Counted from the stretch's first letter, positions 15,711 to 24,091 are shown. The stretch: DNA of 64,000 nucleotides from DASRDR01 sp963812945 [NCBI: uncultured Candidatus Rokubacteria bacterium] (GCA_963812945.1 CAWEXD010000008.1:186001-250000); one strand, 5' to 3'. Notes: generated from the sequence alone by a model not told the origin. Program-made: numbers and translations.

Positions 15711-17062
15711 TGCCGGCGCCCTTCGAGCTGTCGGTCGTCGAGGGAGCGGCGGCGATCCGCGAGGGCCGGCTCTCCGCCGTTGCGCTCGTCGAGGCCTGCC
15801 TCGGCCGCATCGACGCCTGCGAGGCGGAGATCCGGGCGTGGGTGACGGTCGACGGACCGGGCGCCCTCGAGGCAGCCCGGCGGCTGGACGCCGAGGCGCG
15901 CGGGGGCCGGCTCCGCGGTCCGCTTCACGGCGTGCCGGTGGGGCTGAAGGACATCATCCACGCGGCGGGGCTCAAGACGACCGCGGGGGCGCGCGGCTTC
16001 GCCGACACGGTGCCGCGCGAGGACGCGGCGTGCGTGGCGCGGCTCCGGGCGGCGGGGGCGGTGATCCTGGGGAAGCTCGAGACGACCGAGTTCGCGTTCG
16101 GCGATCCGGCCGTGACGCGGAACCCCTGGCACCCCGCCCGCACGCCGGGCGGCTCGTCCGCGGGCTCGGCCGCGGCGGTCGCCGCGCGGATGGTCCCGGC
16201 GGCGCTCGGGTCTCAGACCGTCGGCTCGGTGCTTCGCCCGGCGGCCTTCTGCGGCGTCGTCGGTCTCAAGCCGACCTACGGGCGCGTCAGCCGCCGCGGC
16301 GTTCTCCCGCTGTCGTGGTCGCTCGACCACGTGGGCGTGTTCGCGCGGACGATTGCCGACGCCGCGCTCGTCGCCTCCGTCCTGGCCGGGCATGACCCAG
16401 CGGATCCGGGCTCGGCGGCCGAGCCGCCTCCCGATCTCGGAGCGGTGGTCGCCGGCGTGCCGGGAGAGGCCCCTCGGCTCGGCCTGATCGGCGAGCCCTT
16501 CCTCGGTCGGGCGACGGCGGAGGCCCGGGCCCACCTGGACGTCGTGGCCCGGACGCTCGCGGCGCGGGGCGCGCGCGTCGAGCCGGTCGCGCTGCCGGGG
16601 CTTCTGGCGTCGGTCGGCCCGGCCGTGATCGCGGTGTCCCGCGCCGAGCTGGCCGCGTTCCACGCGGACCGCCACCGGCGGCACGCCGACGCGTATCGCC
16701 CCCGCCTCCGGGCGGGGATCGAGCTCGGGCGGTGCATCCCGGCCGATCTCTACTTGCGGGCCCAGCGGATCCGGCGCCAGGCCCGGCTCGAGCTCGCGCC
16801 GCTCCTCGCCCGCTACGACGCGCTCGTCATGCCCTCGGCTCTCGGGCCCGCCCCCGACCGCAGCACGACCGGAGACCCGTGCTTCAACGGCCCGTGGACG
16901 GGGCTCGGCGTGCCCGCGGTGTCGGTGCCGACGGGCCTGGCGCCCGACGGCTTGCCGCTCGGCACCCAGCTGGTGGGGGCGCCGTTCCAGGAGGCGCGGC
17001 TCCTGGGCGCGGCCCGCTGGGTGGAGGCTCAGATGGGCTTCACGGGGGTCCCGAGGCTCTGA
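15710..17062 (+). CDS. Amidase-signature hydrolase (AtzE/GatA-like)
   Basis: A 450-aa amidase-signature enzyme. The Ser-cisSer-Lys triad is visible: Lys80 in VGLKDI, cis-Ser near 149 in GGSSAGSAAAV, and nucleophile Ser173 in SQTVGSVLRPAAFCG. The last motif resembles AtzE-type enzymes (QTxGS) more than GatA (DTGGS) and has Val171 where Gly is usual. It would hydrolyse a carbon-nitrogen bond in a small amide such as a biuret-like compound. The ATG at 15710 overlaps the stop of the AtzG-like gene. No GatB or GatC is present, so a tRNA role is unlikely. Confidence 0.88.
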   Translation: MPAPFELSVVEGAAAIREGRLSAVALVEACLGRIDACEAEIRAWVTVDGPGALEAARRLDAEARGGRLRGPLHGVPVGLKDIIHAAGLKTTAGARGFADTVPREDAACVARLRAAGAVILGKLETTEFAFGDPAVTRNPWHPARTPGGSSAGSAAAVAARMVPAALGSQTVGSVLRPAAFCGVVGLKPTYGRVSRRGVLPLSWSLDHVGVFARTIADAALVASVLAGHDPADPGSAAEPPPDLGAVVAGVPGEAPRLGLIGEPFLGRATAEARAHLDVVARTLAARGARVEPVALPGLLASVGPAVIAVSRAELAAFHADRHRRHADAYRPRLRAGIELGRCIPADLYLRAQRIRRQARLELAPLLARYDALVMPSALGPAPDRSTTGDPCFNGPWTGLGVPAVSVPTGLAPDGLPLGTQLVGAPFQEARLLGAARWVEAQMGFTGVPRL

Positions 17063-17143
17063 GTTGGCCCCCCGGCCCCCAAGGCCCGGCTCCCGGGGGA
17101 AGCGGTACGCCCCGGGGCTGCATCGACCGTGGGGGACGCGGCG

Positions 17144-17152
17144 TGCTAGACT
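17144..17152 (+). promoter_or_regulatory. Extended -10 upstream of the RRM gene
   Basis: TGCTAGACT forms an extended -10. RNA would start near 17160, leaving a leader of about 135 nt before the GTG start. A weak -35 (TCGACC) lies 18 nt upstream. A long leader is common for cold-inducible RNA-binding proteins, but no clear fold was seen in it. Confidence 0.4.
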
Positions 17153-17294
17153 TATCGTGATGAGCCGCGCCATTCGGGCGTGGCCCTCGCCTCCGATAGG
17201 CCGCTCTTCCGCATGTCAGGGGCGCAGCGAGCAGGTGCGGAAGAGTGTGATGGCTTCGGGCATCAGGCCCGGAGCCCCGATAGGAGGCGCCCCA

Positions 17295-17660
17295 GTGGCG
17301 ACCAAGCTGTTCGTCGGCGGCCTGTCCTATTCCACCACGTCCGAGAGCCTGCGCGAGTACTTCGCCCAGTGCGGCGCCGTGGAGTCTGCCACGGTGATCA
17401 CCGACCGGGCGACCGGTCAGTCGCGCGGCTTCGGCTTCGTCGAGATGGCGAACGAGGCCGATGCCCAGTCCGCGATCTCGAAGTTGAACGACAAGCCGTT
17501 CGAGGGACGGCGGCTCACCGTGAACGTTGCCAACCCCCAGGGCGCCGGTGGCGCGCGCTCCGGTGGCGGCTCCCGGCCCGGCGGGTCGCGGTCGGGCGGG
17601 GGCTTCGGCGGGGCCGGCGGCGGATACGGCGGCGGCCCGCGCCGCACGCCGCGCTGGTAA
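17295..17660 (+). CDS. Glycine-rich RNA-binding protein, single RRM
   Basis: A 121-aa protein with one RNA-recognition motif. RNP2 is LFVGGL (residues 5-10) and RNP1 is RGFGFVEM, the aromatic residues that stack on RNA being present. After residue 82 follows a Gly/Arg/Ser-rich tail of about 39 residues like that of cyanobacterial and plant cold-inducible Rbp proteins. GTG 17295 was chosen because TAGGAGG lies 8 nt before it and MATKLFVGGL is the standard start; the longer open frame upstream lacks similarity. It probably binds single-stranded RNA in the cytoplasm, perhaps in the cold, and is transcribed alone. Confidence 0.92.
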   Translation: MATKLFVGGLSYSTTSESLREYFAQCGAVESATVITDRATGQSRGFGFVEMANEADAQSAISKLNDKPFEGRRLTVNVANPQGAGGARSGGGSRPGGSRSGGGFGGAGGGYGGGPRRTPRW

Positions 17661-17682
17661 CGATCGGGTTTCGCGAATGACG

Positions 17683-17709
17683 CGGGGGCGGCCTGTCCGG
17701 CCGCCCCCG
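17683..17709. terminator. Hairpin after the RRM gene
   Basis: A perfect 11-bp stem (CGGGGGCGGCC and its complement) with loop TGTCC, 22 nt after the RRM stop. No T-run follows. It probably ends or stabilises the RRM transcript and could work in both directions between the convergent genes. Confidence 0.65.
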
Positions 17710-17719
17710 TGAAGACGAC

Positions 17720-17750
17720 GACGGCGCAGGGTGGTGAGCCCTGCGCCGTC
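17720..17750. terminator. Second hairpin between the convergent genes
   Basis: A perfect 12-bp stem (GACGGCGCAGGG and complement) with a 7-nt loop, 39 nt from the end of the TPR-protein gene. Together with the previous hairpin it forms a back-to-back terminator pair without U-tracts. Confidence 0.65.
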
Positions 17751-17789
17751 CGTGTCTAGGCCAGCTCGCCGGTCCTCCCGGCGCTCCCG

Positions 17790-19385
17790 TCAGGGCTTCG
17801 CCAGATATGCCTTGGCCTGCGCGACCTCCGGCCGCTCGGTGTCCGCCTTCCCGGTGAGCGTCACGACGTTCCCGTACTGAGCCCGCGCCTTCGCGTTGTC
17901 GCCGGCGAGCTCCGCCGCGCGCGCCGCCCCGTAGTAGCCGCGGAGGCGGTTGGGGTCCTTCTGCTGGGACGCTTCGAACTCGCGAAGCGCCTCGGCGGGC
18001 CGTCCGAGGTCGAGCAGGAGGTCGCCGAGGGCCTCGCGAGCCGGCACGACCGATCCCGGCGTGACCGGATGCTTCTCGGTCGCGTCTTCCCGGTCCGCGG
18101 CCGCGCGAACGAGCTGGAGGGCCTCGTCGTTGCGACCCTCTGCCCGGGCGATCCATCCCGCCACGACGAGCCGCTGGATGTCGACCTGGTCGGCCCAGTA
18201 CCCCGCCTTGGCGGCCTGCAGCGCGTCGCGCAGCGCCGCGAGCCGGGCCTGGTCGTCGCGGGCCTGCGCGAGATTGCCGCCACGCGCGGCGCCCAGGCCT
18301 CGGCCGAAGACGAGGATCGCCTCCGCCTGGGGGAAACGGGTCCACGGGAAATCCGCCGGGCGGAGCGCAAGGGAAGCGGCGTCGGCCCACTGGCCACGCT
18401 CCAGCGCGTAGCGCGACGGAATGGCCGCCAGCGCGAACGCCGTCGCGAAGTTCGCGACGTTCGGCTTCTCGACCGAAAGGATCTGGTCGAGGACGCCTCG
18501 CGCGGCCCGGTCCTGGCCGAGCTGGAGGTAGCCGTAGGCGAGGTAATCCCAGGCGTGGAAGCGGTCGAAGTCGTTGTCCGCGGCGGCGGCGGACGCGAGG
18601 TTCGATCGGATGGAGTCCTCCCAGTAGCCACGCCGGGTGAAGATGTGGGAGGGCATGTGCTGGGCGTGCGGCGCCGACGGAGCAATCGTCGCGTAGCGCC
18701 GGGCCGCGACGAGCCCCTTCTCGGCGATCGCCGGGTAGTCGTAGCTGTGGATCAGGTAATGCGCGGCGCCCGGGTGGTCGGGCTGCTCGCGGAACACCGC
18801 CTCGAGGATCCCGGCCGCCTTGAGCTGCTGGGCGTAGGTCTTGTCGGTCGCCACCGCGGTGGCGTTCAGCGCGAGCGCGTAGAAGATCGCGGCCTCGCGG
18901 TCCTGCGGGTAGCGCCCGGCCAGCTGCTCCATGGCCTTCTCGTAGGCCACGGCCCGCGTGCGGTGCTCGACCTTGTCATGGTCCTTGTAGAAAGTCTCGA
19001 TCGCCGCGATGTAGTCGAGCTCACGCTGGCTCTTCGCGCCGGCGGCCCGGGCGCGCCCGATGGCGGCGCTGCCGTCGGCCAGCATTTTCGGGGTGGGAGG
19101 CCAGCCGAAGGGATTCTCCAGGACCGCCATCGCCACGCCCCAGTGAGCGATCCCGCACGAGGGATCCTTTTGGGCGATCTCGTTGAAGGCCTTGACCGTC
19201 GCGCCCCACCAGAAGGAGTGCAGGAGCGCCATCGCCCGGCTGAGGTCCGCCTGGACCGCGGGGCTGCAGGTGTTCGCGAAGTTGACGCTGCCGAGCTTCT
19301 CGTGCCCCGCATGCTGGGCGAAGCTGGGCGCCACGGCCACGAGGCCGGTAAGGGTCAGGACGACGATCGTGGATCCAACACGCAT
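17790..19385 (-). CDS. Secreted TPR-repeat protein
   Basis: A 531-aa protein with an N-terminal signal peptide (MRVGSTIVVLTLTGLVAVAP, then SFAQ for cleavage), so it is exported. The mature chain is almost all helical repeat: HWGVAMAVLENPFGWPP, the conserved HAQHMPSHIFTRRGYWEDSI block, and canonical TPR units near the C-terminus (EALGDLLLDLGRPAEALREF). The family is widespread and unnamed; some members sit near copper or heme genes, but none is here. ATG 19385 was chosen over ATG 19391 because GGAGG then has proper spacing. The lone His-rich HAGHEK at the new N-terminus might bind metal. Confidence 0.85.
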   Translation of the reverse strand: MRVGSTIVVLTLTGLVAVAPSFAQHAGHEKLGSVNFANTCSPAVQADLSRAMALLHSFWWGATVKAFNEIAQKDPSCGIAHWGVAMAVLENPFGWPPTPKMLADGSAAIGRARAAGAKSQRELDYIAAIETFYKDHDKVEHRTRAVAYEKAMEQLAGRYPQDREAAIFYALALNATAVATDKTYAQQLKAAGILEAVFREQPDHPGAAHYLIHSYDYPAIAEKGLVAARRYATIAPSAPHAQHMPSHIFTRRGYWEDSIRSNLASAAAADNDFDRFHAWDYLAYGYLQLGQDRAARGVLDQILSVEKPNVANFATAFALAAIPSRYALERGQWADAASLALRPADFPWTRFPQAEAILVFGRGLGAARGGNLAQARDDQARLAALRDALQAAKAGYWADQVDIQRLVVAGWIARAEGRNDEALQLVRAAADREDATEKHPVTPGSVVPAREALGDLLLDLGRPAEALREFEASQQKDPNRLRGYYGAARAAELAGDNAKARAQYGNVVTLTGKADTERPEVAQAKAYLAKP

Positions 19386-19797
19386 GTCCATCCTCCGTTC
19401 CGGTCGAATACCTCGTCGGGACGCGGCTCTTGGCACTCGCGGCCCGTCGAACCACGGGACTCCGTATTGCCGAGCCTAGGCTCGGCGGTCGAGCCGGTCA
19501 ACCTCCTCTCGAGCGCCACGAATCTCCGGGGCTCCTCGGGGCGAAGGACCTCGGGCCGAGGGGCCTCGCCGGGGGCCGTCCTTCGCACGGGGCGGGTGAC
19601 GTTTCTCATCAGCGCGAAACCGAAGAAGGGCAGTTCCCGGGCCAAGATACAGCCCGGATGTCCCGGAAACGTGCGTCCCCACTGGCGTTTGGGCAGCGGC
19701 ATGGGCCTTGCGTCACCCTGCCGAGGCTGAAGGAAGCGATCCCCAGCGCGATGGGCGCGGCGACCGTCGGAGGCGCTGGCGCCCATGGAGGAGGCCT
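19386..19797. other. Divergent non-coding region with an 18-bp palindrome
   Basis: This 412-bp gap separates the TPR gene (minus) from the collagen-like gene (plus). At 19469-19486 there is a perfect, loopless 18-bp palindrome GCCGAGCCTAGGCTCGGC, 84 bp before the TPR start, which looks like a dimer operator. GCGAAGGAC near 19540 and its complement GTCCTTCGC near 19578 can pair around a GC-rich middle. I see no convincing gene here. Confidence 0.5.
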
Positions 19798-20415
19798 ATG
19801 GCCAGACTCACACCGGTTGTGGGGGCGTTGCTCTCCCGGGTAGGCGTCTTGCTCGCCATCGGAGTGGTGGCGGGCGTGCCCGGCAGTGCCAGCGCCGAGT
19901 ACGGTAATCCAACCGTCCTGCAGGTCTGCGTCAACAAGGACCGGCACGGCCATCTGTACGGGTATCCCCGCATCGTCCGCCACAACGAGAAGTGTGGCCG
20001 GAGCGAGGTCCGGCTCGCGTGGAGCTACGCCGGTCTCCCGGGTCCCGCGGGGCCACCCGGTCCCCCCGGCTCACAAGGTCCTGCCGGGCCCCCAGGGCCA
20101 GAGGGCCCGCCGGGCGAGGGCGGCGGCCAAGAGAACGGGGCGATTCGCGGCAAGGTTCTCTCTTGCCTAGTTCCAGGGCCCGATCCGGGCACGTACGGGC
20201 CGGTTGCGGGCTCGTTCGTATCCATTGCCGGCCAATCGTTCGCCGCGTTCACAAACGACACCGGTGAGTTCGAGCTGAGCCACGTGCCCCCCGGAGTCTA
20301 CGAGCTGGTCCTTGGGATTCTGCAGATCACGGAGGTGGCGATCGTGTCTGGCGTCGTAGTCGAGGCGGGCGAGACGACAACCGTTGACCCGACGACCGTC
20401 TGTTTCTCGGAGTGA
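19798..20415 (+). CDS. Secreted protein with collagen-like repeat
   Basis: A 205-aa exported protein. The signal peptide has a hydrophobic core and ends GSASA before EYGNPTVLQV. After an N-terminal domain with two Cys comes a run of ten Gly-X-Y triplets (residues 79-108, e.g. GPAGPPGPPG), then a carboxypeptidase-regulatory-like beta domain (NDTGEFELSHVPPGVYELVLG). Gly-X-Y runs in bacteria form collagen-like trimers on the cell surface or on exosporium-like structures. ATG 19798 has GGAGGAGG upstream. The proline content fits a triple helix. Function unknown; adhesion or envelope display is likely. Confidence 0.82.
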   Translation: MARLTPVVGALLSRVGVLLAIGVVAGVPGSASAEYGNPTVLQVCVNKDRHGHLYGYPRIVRHNEKCGRSEVRLAWSYAGLPGPAGPPGPPGSQGPAGPPGPEGPPGEGGGQENGAIRGKVLSCLVPGPDPGTYGPVAGSFVSIAGQSFAAFTNDTGEFELSHVPPGVYELVLGILQITEVAIVSGVVVEAGETTTVDPTTVCFSE

Positions 20416-20428
20416 CTTCAGTTCCCGG

Positions 20429-20457
20429 CGCCTGCCCGGTCCTGATCCGGGCGGGCG
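20429..20457. terminator. Hairpin after the collagen-like gene
   Basis: An 11-bp stem with one G-T pair and loop TCCTGAT, starting 13 nt after the stop codon. No T-run follows. It also lies in the spacer beyond the end of the convergent DUF169-UroD gene. Confidence 0.6.
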
Positions 20458-20550
20458 GCCGGTCAGTCAGCCGTCCTTGTGAGACGCACCGCGCCGGCGC
20501 CGGCCACGGTCGAGCCCGGCGCGCGTCGTCTCACCGCACCGTCCACCGCG

Positions 20551-22398
20551 TCAGCCCATGACCCGCTCGTAGCGTCCGTAGTCCCGCGCGGCGTCCATGA
20601 ACCACTGGACGACCTCCGGGCTGGATCGCGGCGGGATCTCGCAGGACGTCGACAGGATGAAGCCGGAGTGGCGGGCGGCCGCGTCGACACAGCGCCGCAC
20701 CTCCGCCTCGATCTCGGCCCGGGAGGCCCGCTCGAAGAGCGTGGCGTCGACGTTGCCGATCGCCACCGCGCGCCCGTGGGACACGTCCATGAACCGGGTG
20801 AGCTGGTCCACGTGGAGCGTGGGGTCGGACTGCTGGTCGAGGTCGAAGGAGACCGTCGTGAACCCGCACCCGATCAGGTCCTCGTAGATCGGGTAGGTCG
20901 TCCCGCAGATGTGGGTCGTGAGGCCGACCTTCTTCGCCTTGAAGTGGTCCACCAGCTCCTTGTGGTAGGGAGCGATGAACTCCCGGTAGTTGTCCGGTGA
21001 GATCAGGCTGATCGAGGCGGTGGGCTCGGAGAACGACAGCCCGATCTTCGTCTTGACGATCGCGTCGCCCCAGCGCTTGCAGTACTCCGTCGCGAACCGC
21101 ATGAGGTCGTGGATGAACTGCGGGTCCTCGAAGGTGTCGAGCAGCATGACCTCGGGGTTCCGCATGAGCATCGCGATCGTCCACGGCCCGACCGCGACGG
21201 CGCCGACCGCCGTCGGGAACTTGGCCGCGACCAGGCCCTCGCAGAGCTCGAGGAACCCCGGGAGCCGCCCGTCCTTCAGGGGGTCGGGGATCGCGAGGCG
21301 CGCGAGCGCGGCCTTGTCCTCCTGGAGGACGTGGGTCTCGATGGACGGGACGACGTAGTCGGAGTACTTCACCCCACAGCCGGTGGCCTCGGCCTCCTTG
21401 GCCAGATCGTTGTAGGCAAGCACCACGTCGGGCTGGTAGCGGTCGTAGTAGTTCAGCATGGCCTTGATGGCCTTGGACGGCGTCGTGCAGTACTCCTCGA
21501 TGGAGAGGCCGTCGAGGGTGCCGGCGAAGGAGGCGACGATCGGGTAGACCGGCACGCGGTCGGTGAAGCTCCGCTTGTAGGCGGCCACCACGTGGTCACG
21601 GCCGGAGTAGCTGGCCTTGCCGCGCTCCGCGTCCCACAGGCGATTGACCTCCATGTACTTCGGAGGGAGCTTCGCCTCGTACTCCATGAACTGCGTGATG
21701 GGGTAGCGGATGCCGCCGCGATGCGTCCCCTCGAGGCCCTCGATGATCTCCGGCATCCGCGCCCACGGGATCGCGAAGGCCATCTCGTGGTCCTGGGTCT
21801 GGCCGAAGATGCGGTCCCCGGAGCAGGGCAGGATGACCTGGGGCTGCCCGGTCTGCATCGTGGTCACGATGATGTCGGCGCAGACGATGCGCCCCTGAAA
21901 GGACGACGCCAGGCGGCCGCCGGTCTTCCAGAGCGCCGCCTGGGTGAGCCGCATCACCTGGGCCGGGTTCGCGTACACCACCACGACGTCCGGCTCGAAC
22001 GTCGCGCGCTCGAGCGGGGCGACCAGGAGGGCCTGGTACTCGCCGGGGGCGAACTTGTCGACCGCCGCCTCTGAGCGGGCGCCCGCCTCCTTGGTCTCGG
22101 TGTACATGCCCTCGCAGAGCGTGCCCGAGTTGTAGAGGTGGGTCGGCCGGTCGAAGCCGAGGGCGGTGATGCCGAGCGAGCAGATGCTGTCGTCGCGCGT
22201 CAGCGCGATCGTCCAGCCGTACCGGCGGGACATGTCGATGACCTGGCAGTTCATCGAGAGCTTGCCGAAGTCCCGCGCTGGTCGTCGGGCCCGCTCCGGA
22301 ATGGGCTCGCCAGGTCGCAGCATGCGGATCGCCACCGGGAAGGTCTGCGGCCGGACGTAGGTCTGGAGCGCCTGCTCCGCGGTTTTCACGTCCACCAT
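20551..22398 (-). CDS. DUF169-uroporphyrinogen-decarboxylase-like (MtaA-type) fusion
   Basis: A 615-aa two-domain protein. Residues 1 to about 235 are a DUF169 domain: a run of spaced Cys (MNCQVID, DSICSLG, RIVCADI, ILPCSGDR) and the family motif FEPDVVVVYANP. From about residue 250 to the end is a UroD-fold domain. It carries His496-x-Cys498 (THICGTT) and Cys586 (LSTSCEIPP), the zinc-ligand pattern of MtaA/CmuA cobamide methyltransferases rather than of true heme decarboxylases. ATG 22398 has GGAG 6-7 nt before it. It likely moves a methyl group to or from a corrinoid or thiol; the fused DUF169 half is of unknown role. Confidence 0.85.
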   Translation of the reverse strand: MVDVKTAEQALQTYVRPQTFPVAIRMLRPGEPIPERARRPARDFGKLSMNCQVIDMSRRYGWTIALTRDDSICSLGITALGFDRPTHLYNSGTLCEGMYTETKEAGARSEAAVDKFAPGEYQALLVAPLERATFEPDVVVVYANPAQVMRLTQAALWKTGGRLASSFQGRIVCADIIVTTMQTGQPQVILPCSGDRIFGQTQDHEMAFAIPWARMPEIIEGLEGTHRGGIRYPITQFMEYEAKLPPKYMEVNRLWDAERGKASYSGRDHVVAAYKRSFTDRVPVYPIVASFAGTLDGLSIEEYCTTPSKAIKAMLNYYDRYQPDVVLAYNDLAKEAEATGCGVKYSDYVVPSIETHVLQEDKAALARLAIPDPLKDGRLPGFLELCEGLVAAKFPTAVGAVAVGPWTIAMLMRNPEVMLLDTFEDPQFIHDLMRFATEYCKRWGDAIVKTKIGLSFSEPTASISLISPDNYREFIAPYHKELVDHFKAKKVGLTTHICGTTYPIYEDLIGCGFTTVSFDLDQQSDPTLHVDQLTRFMDVSHGRAVAIGNVDATLFERASRAEIEAEVRRCVDAAARHSGFILSTSCEIPPRSSPEVVQWFMDAARDYGRYERVMG

Positions 22399-22546
22399 GC
22401 GATCTCCTTCAGGTCCTTGGCACGTCCTTGACACGTCGTCGGTCCGAGCCTACCCGGCGGGTGTGACCGTGTCAACAAACGCACCCTCTTGCGCGCGCCG
22501 AGCCGCGCGGGGATGCTGGGCCGCGAGAGGTCGCGCGGCGGAGGCG

Positions 22547-23173
22547 ATGGCGAGGGCTACGGGCCGGTCGGTGGCGGGTCTAGTCGCGGGGTCGGCCAGC
22601 TGGCGGCTCGTCCTCGCGGTCGTCATGGTGTGGCTCGCGCTCGGCGCTCCCCCGGCCGAGGCCGAGGGCGACTCGCCGCCGCTCGGAGGACCCGCCCCGA
22701 ACTTCGCCCTGACCACGCAGCAGAACGACCGCCTCTGGCTCACCCACCTCCGTGGTCGGGCGGTCGTGCTCGCCTTCGGGTGCACCGCCTGCGGCGCCTG
22801 CCGCGACCTCCTGCCGCGGCTGGAGGAGCTCGCGCGAGGTCTGGGGGACGCCCCCGGGCGCCGCGTGTTCTTTCTCATGGTGACCGTGGACCCCGCCCGC
22901 GATACCCAGACGGCCCTCCGAGAGTTTGGCCGGACCCGCGGGCTCCGCGCGCCGGCCTGGCTCTTGCTGACCGAGGACCGGCCGGGGCAGACCGAGGCTG
23001 TCGCGCGCCGCTACGGCGTGACGGTTCGGCGGGCGGGCGAGGAGGTCGCCGCCGACTGCGCGGTGACCCTGATCGACGGGGACGGCCGGATCCGTGCCCG
23101 CCACGACGTCGGATCCCTGAGTGCGCTCGACCGCGAGCTGAGAGTCGTCCTCGGCCTCCCGGCGTCCCCCTGA
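22547..23173 (+). CDS. SCO1/thioredoxin-fold protein, membrane-anchored or exported
   Basis: About 208 aa with an N-terminal hydrophobic segment (LVLAVVMVWLALGAPPAEA) that serves as signal peptide or anchor. The rest is a thioredoxin-fold domain like SCO1/SenC and AhpC/TSA proteins: PAPNFALTTQQND, LRGRAVVLAFGCTAC, and MVTVDPARDT, which is typical of SCO proteins. The active motif is Cys79-x2-Cys82-x2-Cys85 instead of the SCO CxxxC. SCO proteins deliver copper to cytochrome oxidase; none of its genes are near. The start is uncertain (ATG 22547 has GGAGG but close spacing; GTG codons downstream are possible). Confidence 0.75.
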   Translation: MARATGRSVAGLVAGSASWRLVLAVVMVWLALGAPPAEAEGDSPPLGGPAPNFALTTQQNDRLWLTHLRGRAVVLAFGCTACGACRDLLPRLEELARGLGDAPGRRVFFLMVTVDPARDTQTALREFGRTRGLRAPAWLLLTEDRPGQTEAVARRYGVTVRRAGEEVAADCAVTLIDGDGRIRARHDVGSLSALDRELRVVLGLPASP

Positions 23174-23205
23174 CCCGGCGCCCCTCGCGCCGGCTCGGCC
23201 TCGAA

Positions 23206-23214
23206 TGCTACGAT
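23206..23214 (+). promoter_or_regulatory. Extended -10-like TGCTACGAT before a small gene
   Basis: TACGAT at 23209-23214 is preceded by TGC and lies 8 nt before ATG 23223. The spacing would give a leaderless or nearly leaderless mRNA, as proposed for several other genes in the window. Confidence 0.4.
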
Positions 23215-23222
23215 GAGGCGGC

Positions 23223-23546
23223 ATGTGGCGGCGGGTTCCGCTCCTCGTGCTCCTCTACGTGACGCTCGACTTCGCGAACCCCCTCATGCCCGGGGCCGTG
23301 CGCTTCGAGGCGGGGGCGGTCGAGTCCGTCCAGGCCGACCGGACCGGGCGAGCCGCGAGACCGGTGGCTGCTCTCGCGCGCCTCGTCGCGGTGGTCCCGA
23401 CGTGGAGCGTCCTTCCCGTGGAGGCCGCGCTCGGTCGACCGGCTCCGGTGTCGCCGCCGGCCGCCGCCCGCCTCGTGCGCCGCACCGTCTGCCGAGCGTC
23501 TCCTCGGCGCGGTACCCCGCCGCGGTCTGGATCCGAAGACCACTAG
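23223..23546 (+). CDS. Conserved-looking small membrane or exported protein
   Basis: A 107-aa protein beginning MWRRVPLLVLLYVTLDFAN, a short hydrophobic segment, followed by PLMPGAVRFEAGAVESVQA. The N-terminal part reads like a real conserved protein, while the C-terminal third is Arg/Pro-rich and could be read-through of a frame that should end sooner. It has a promoter-like hexamer just upstream and sits 49 nt after the SCO-like gene. No family is known to me. A cleavable signal or single anchor is possible; the topology is not clear. Confidence 0.55.
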   Translation: MWRRVPLLVLLYVTLDFANPLMPGAVRFEAGAVESVQADRTGRAARPVAALARLVAVVPTWSVLPVEAALGRPAPVSPPAAARLVRRTVCRASPRRGTPPRSGSEDH

Positions 23547-23677
23547 CTTCCCTCTCGGAGCGCCCCCAAGGTCGCGCCGCGGCACGACCGCGGTGCCGAT
23601 GTCGCTCATTTCGGGAAGGAGCGCTGATCCGTCGTAGATGGACGGGGGGCGCGGCCGCACCCGCCAGGGAGGGGACC

Positions 23678-24019
23678 ATGGGCAAGGTCGGGCGGTTCGT
23701 CACCGATCCGAAGGCCGGGGCATACTGCCAGATCGTCCTCGACAGCGGCGAGAAGATTCTAGTGAATCACGACAAGGGCGACCTCAAGGGCGGCCGGCTG
23801 ACGATCCACACCGTCAAGTGGCTGGGATTGGGCTCGAGCGAGATGCTGCTCGCCCTCGATCTCGACCTGCCCGCCGGGCAGCAGGCGCTCGCGCGACTCA
23901 CCGGGGGCGCTTCCGAGGGGAGTAGCCGAGCCACCCCGATCGGAGCGCTCGTGGAGTACGTGAAGGACTGCCGCTCGGTCGACGACGTGCGGTCCCGATG
24001 CGCTAGCCTCGGCGCCTAG
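23678..24019 (+). CDS. Small conserved hypothetical protein
   Basis: A 113-aa soluble protein, MGKVGRFVTDPKAGAYCQI..., with a beta-rich first half (IVLDSGEKILVNHDKG, RLTIHTVKWLGLGSSEMLL) and an Ala/Gly-rich middle before a helical tail. ATG 23678 has AGGGAGGGG about 8 nt upstream, the best ribosome site in this stretch, which supports this start over the longer open frame. I recognise no domain. It lies between a small membrane-protein gene and the convergent trehalose-phosphate synthase gene; nothing in the context reveals a role. Confidence 0.7.
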   Translation: MGKVGRFVTDPKAGAYCQIVLDSGEKILVNHDKGDLKGGRLTIHTVKWLGLGSSEMLLALDLDLPAGQQALARLTGGASEGSSRATPIGALVEYVKDCRSVDDVRSRCASLGA

Positions 24020-24091
24020 GTCTGCCCGCCCGATTGGGCGGCGCATGGAGCGTGGGCGCTGTCCGGGATGCCGCCGAGAGGCGGCGCCTGG

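Noticed and set aside
17153-17294. Riboswitch or cold-shock leader before the RRM gene
   Set aside because: The leader is long enough, but I could not find a convincing conserved fold or motif by eye.
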